Positions 5,726-7,660 of a stretch of 7,660 nucleotides of DNA are shown piece after piece. This stretch comes from an uncultured Polaromonas sp. (GTDB taxonomy: Bacteria > Pseudomonadota > Gammaproteobacteria > Burkholderiales > Burkholderiaceae), in the NCBI GenBank assembly GCA_946479075.1, contig CAMLDT010000166.1, positions 1-7,660 on the forward strand, in the 5' to 3' direction. How positions within the stretch are numbered: position 1 is the first letter of the stretch; each line of letters begins with the position of its first letter. A program made the translations under genes and the position numbers. The notes beneath the pieces are model-generated. The model saw only the letters and a program-made list of their open reading frames with translations, was not told the DNA's origin and did not search any database.

Positions 5726-6448
5726 TTAATTGGCGACCACCTGCCCGGCTTCGAGCGTGATGCGGCGTTCACAGCGTGCGGCGATGCCGCGGTCGTGCGT
5801 GACCAGCACCAGCGTGGTTCCGAGCTCCTTGTTGAGCTCAAACATCAGCGACATCACGGTTTCGCCGGTGGCGAAGTCCAGGCTGCCGGTCGGCTCGTCG
5901 GCCAGCAGCAGCGCCGGCTGCACCACAAAGGCCCGGGCCAGCGCCACGCGCTGCTGCTCACCGCCTGACAGCACCTTGGGGTAGTGGCCGAGCCGCTCAC
6001 CGAGGCCGACGCGCTTGAGCATTTCGGTGGCTTGGGCGCGCGCATTTTTGGCGCCCGACAGTTCCAGCGGCAGCATGACGTTTTCGAGCGCCGTCAGGTT
6101 GCCCATGAGCTGGAAGCTCTGGAACACAAAACCGACCTTTTGGGCGCGCAGTGCAGCGCGGTCGTCTTCGCTGAACGCAAACAGGTCCTGCCCGGCCAGA
6201 TGCACCGTGCCCTGGGTGGGCGTGTCGAGCCCGGCGATGATGGACAACAAGGTGCTTTTCCCGGAGCCCGAGGCGCCGACAATCGCCGCAGTCTCCCTGG
6301 CCGCCAGTGCGAAATGAATATCGCGCAAAATGGTCAGTGTGCCGGTCGAGTCGCTCACGCTCTTGAAAACATGCTCCACGGAAATAATTGAAGAGTTCGT
6401 GGACGCCGGAGCAGCGTCGTTCGGCACATTAACCGCGGGTTCAAACAT
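5726..6448 (-). CDS. ybbA: ABC transporter ATP-binding protein (YbbA/LolD type)
   Basis: ATP-hydrolysing subunit of a MacB/LolD/YbbA-type ABC transporter, peripheral at the inner membrane; family members drive lipoprotein release or related extraction from the membrane. The 240-residue product has the complete set: SVEHVFKSV start, Walker A GASGSGKST (58-66), Q-loop Gln110 in FVFQSFQLMGNLTALENVMLPLEL, signature LSGGEQQR (160-167), Walker B LLLADEP (Asp184, Glu185), D-loop GSLD, and H-loop His218 in VTHDRG. ATG at 6448 is supported by AAGG at 6454-6457, 5 bases upstream; the frame stays open upstream to 6946, but that part is antisense to tesA. An extra polar stretch of about 20 residues precedes the ABC fold. 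The YbbA assignment rests partly on being divergent from tesA, as in E. coli; unlike there, no YbbP-like permease follows, since the gene ends at the repeat at 5724. Its partner must be encoded elsewhere. Confidence 0.92.
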   Translation of the reverse strand: MFEPAVNVPNDAAPASTNSSIISVEHVFKSVSDSTGTLTILRDIHFALAARETAAIVGASGSGKSTLLSIIAGLDTPTQGTVHLAGQDLFAFSEDDRAALRAQKVGFVFQSFQLMGNLTALENVMLPLELSGAKNARAQATEMLKRVGLGERLGHYPKVLSGGEQQRVALARAFVVQPALLLADEPTGSLDFATGETVMSLMFELNKELGTTLVLVTHDRGIAARCERRITLEAGQVVAN

Positions 6449-6449
6449 G
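6446..6449. other. Overlapping divergent start codons (CATG)
   Basis: The palindrome CATG holds ATG of tesA on the plus strand (6447-6449) and ATG of the ABC ATPase gene on the minus strand (6448-6446), so the two coding regions overlap by two base pairs. If both starts are right, each promoter and 5' leader must lie within the coding sequence of the other gene. The minus-strand start has a good ribosome binding site; the plus-strand start does not. Confidence 0.6.
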
Positions 6450-7160
6450 TCAGCCTTGTCAGAAAATTTGAAATCAGACTTTACCAAGCTTGCCCGCAGC
6501 GCGGCTGCCCGGCTGGTAAAGCCTTTCAGCGCGCTGCTGCTGGCCGTCGTTGCCACCGCACCCCTGGTGACCCACGCCCAGGCGCCCGCTGAGGCCGCCG
6601 CTCGCGACACGGTGCTGGTTGTGGGGGATTCCCTGAGTGCCGAATACGGCCTCAAACGCGGTACCGGCTGGGTGCCGCTGCTGGAAAAGCAGCTGGCCGC
6701 CGACAAGAAGGCCGCACGGGTGGTCAACGCCAGCATCAGCGGCGACACCACCTCGGGCGGCCGTTCGCGCCTGCCCGCCCTGCTGACCCGGCACAAACCG
6801 TCGGTGGTGGTGATCGAACTGGGTGGCAATGACGCGCTGCGCGGCCTGCCGCTGGACATGACTGAGGCCAATCTGTTGGCCATGACGCAGGCCGCCAAAA
6901 AAGCCGGCGCCAAGGTGCTGCTGCTGGGCATGCAGGTGCCGCCCAACTATGGCGGCGCCTACGGGGCAACCTTCTCCGGCCTCTTCACCAAAGTCGCCAA
7001 AAACGAAAAAGTGGCGCTGGTGCCCTTCTTTCTCAAGGGTGTCGCTGACGTGGACGACGCTGTGAACAACTTCCAGGCCGACCGCATCCACCCCAACGAG
7101 GCTTCGCAGGCAAAAATGCTGGCCAACGTCTGGCCCGAGCTGAAGAAGCTGATCAAGTGA
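6447..7160 (+). CDS. tesA: Arylesterase / thioesterase I, SGNH hydrolase
   Basis: SGNH-fold hydrolase of the TesA family (acyl-CoA thioesterase I / protease I / lysophospholipase L1 in E. coli), acting on ester and thioester bonds in the periplasm. The 237-residue product has a long basic N-region (1-26), a hydrophobic core FSALLLAVVATAPL (27-40) and a likely signal-peptidase site after THAQA (about 46), leaving a mature enzyme of about 190 residues. The four SGNH blocks are intact: GDSLS with Ser62, the glycine of ISGDT (Gly99), GGND with Asn128, and DRIHP with Asp212 and His215. ATG at 6447 was chosen because the upstream ATG at 6330 would add 39 residues antisense to the ABC gene; the ribosome binding site here is weak (GCGGG), and TTG at 6468 would give a more usual signal-peptide length. 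The stop overlaps the mnmH start, implying co-transcription. Natural substrate unknown. Confidence 0.93.
   Translation: MSALSENLKSDFTKLARSAAARLVKPFSALLLAVVATAPLVTHAQAPAEAAARDTVLVVGDSLSAEYGLKRGTGWVPLLEKQLAADKKAARVVNASISGDTTSGGRSRLPALLTRHKPSVVVIELGGNDALRGLPLDMTEANLLAMTQAAKKAGAKVLLLGMQVPPNYGGAYGATFSGLFTKVAKNEKVALVPFFLKGVADVDDAVNNFQADRIHPNEASQAKMLANVWPELKKLIK
6454..6457 (-). promoter_or_regulatory. Ribosome binding site deciding the ybbA start
   Basis: AAGG on the minus strand, 5 bases before ATG at 6448. It favours this start over the in-frame GTG seven codons further in, which has no such site. Confidence 0.5.
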
Positions 7161-7660
7161 GCCTGGAACGCATTTCCGCCGAACAGGCGCTGGCCGGCCT
7201 GGCCGACTATTCCGCCGTCATCGACGCCCGCAGCGAGGGTGAATACGCCGAAGACCACTTGCCCGGCGCTGTCAACTGGCCCAGCCTGAACGACGAGGAA
7301 CGCAAGATCGTCGGCACCCGCTACAAGCAGATCAGTCAGTTCGAAGCCAAAAAGCTGGGCGCCGCGCTGGTCGCCAAAAACATTGCCGCGCATATCCAGC
7401 GCGAGGTGCTGGACAAGCCGCGCGAATGGCAGCCGCTGGTGTACTGCTGGCGCGGCGGCAAACGCAGTGGTTCGCTGGCGCTGATCCTGGACCAGATCGG
7501 GTTCAGGGTCACGCTGGTTGACGGCGGCTACAAGGCTTTTCGCGCGGCGCTGGTGGCCGACCTGCCGCAACTGGCGGCGCGTCACCAGTACCGCGTGGTG
7601 TGCGGCCCCACCGGCGCCGGCAAGACCCGGCTGCTGCACGCGCTGGCCGCCGAGGGCGCG
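7157..7660 (+). CDS. mnmH: tRNA 2-selenouridine synthase, N-terminal part (runs off the right edge)
   Basis: MnmH (SelU, YbbB) replaces sulfur by selenium in 2-thiouridine at wobble position 34 of certain tRNAs, by way of a geranylated intermediate, using selenophosphate from SelD. The window holds 168 residues of about 360. Residues 1-135 are the rhodanese domain: VIDARSEGEYAEDHLPGAVN (21-40), NDEERKIVGTRYK (45-57), and the catalytic loop YCWRGGKRSG with Cys97, the same residue number as the essential cysteine of the E. coli enzyme, followed by LVDGGYKAFR (120-129). The P-loop domain begins at about 145 with VVCGPTGAGKT (Walker A, 150-157). GTG at 7157 was chosen because it overlaps the tesA stop in a GTGA quartet, a translational-coupling arrangement, and places the rhodanese domain at the very start as in the family. 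The gene is in the same operon as tesA by position; whether selD is elsewhere in this genome cannot be seen. Confidence 0.95.
   Translation, partial: MSLERISAEQALAGLADYSAVIDARSEGEYAEDHLPGAVNWPSLNDEERKIVGTRYKQISQFEAKKLGAALVAKNIAAHIQREVLDKPREWQPLVYCWRGGKRSGSLALILDQIGFRVTLVDGGYKAFRAALVADLPQLAARHQYRVVCGPTGAGKTRLLHALAAEGA

Noticed and set aside
6449..6946. In-frame upstream extension of the ABC ATPase (406 residues in total)
   Set aside because: It is antisense to the clear tesA coding region, has Ser/Ala/Arg-rich shadow composition, and ATG 6448 has a good ribosome binding site.
6959..7639. Minus-strand 226-residue ORF at the right end
   Set aside because: Antisense to tesA and mnmH, both of which have intact catalytic motifs.

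Overview
The window is high-G+C bacterial chromosome and reads as a member of the Burkholderiales, most likely family Comamonadaceae (Polaromonas/Rhodoferax/Variovorax-like). The evidence is the protein flavour, the hrpA / argA neighbourhood, and two intergenic repeats of a style I associate with that family: a palindrome built on AGCTTGTCGAAG at 4518-4588 and a GGAGCTGC...GGCTGGAGGC element at 5667-5724. Genus-level placement is inference.

Layout. 1-559 (-): 5' part of the DEAH helicase gene hrpA, running off the left edge. 637-1860 (-): a polytopic membrane protein with a degenerate GGDEF domain. 1984-3330 (+): argA, N-acetylglutamate synthase, divergent from the GGDEF gene. 3331-4041: a lower-G+C stretch holding a small membrane protein ORF on the minus strand and, one frame away, an uninitiated zinc-ribbon-like tail that may be the displaced end of the same gene. 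4042-4479 (+): osmC. 4518-4588: a long palindrome between convergent genes. 4610-5275 (-): a FrnE/DsbA-like thioredoxin-fold oxidoreductase. 5396-5644 (+): a cysteine-rich DUF1272 protein. 5667-5724: a dispersed-type repeat between convergent genes. 5726-6448 (-): a YbbA/LolD-type ABC ATPase. 6447-7160 (+): tesA, whose start codon overlaps that of the ABC gene on the opposite strand. 7157-7660 (+): mnmH (selU, tRNA 2-selenouridine synthase), joined to tesA by a GTGA overlap and running off the right edge.

How the genes relate. The right end resembles the E. coli tesA/ybbA region, where the esterase and the ABC ATPase are also divergent and ybbB (mnmH) lies in the same chromosomal neighbourhood; the YbbP permease is not next to the ATPase here. 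The middle has a thiol/redox flavour (OsmC hydroperoxide reductase and a CPWC oxidoreductase, convergent), but nothing shows co-regulation. Most of the window is ordinary core genome. I see no CRISPR, IS element, tRNA, rRNA or defence system. The least explained parts are the 3331-4041 stretch, the catalytically degenerate GGDEF protein and the overlapping start codons at 6446-6449.
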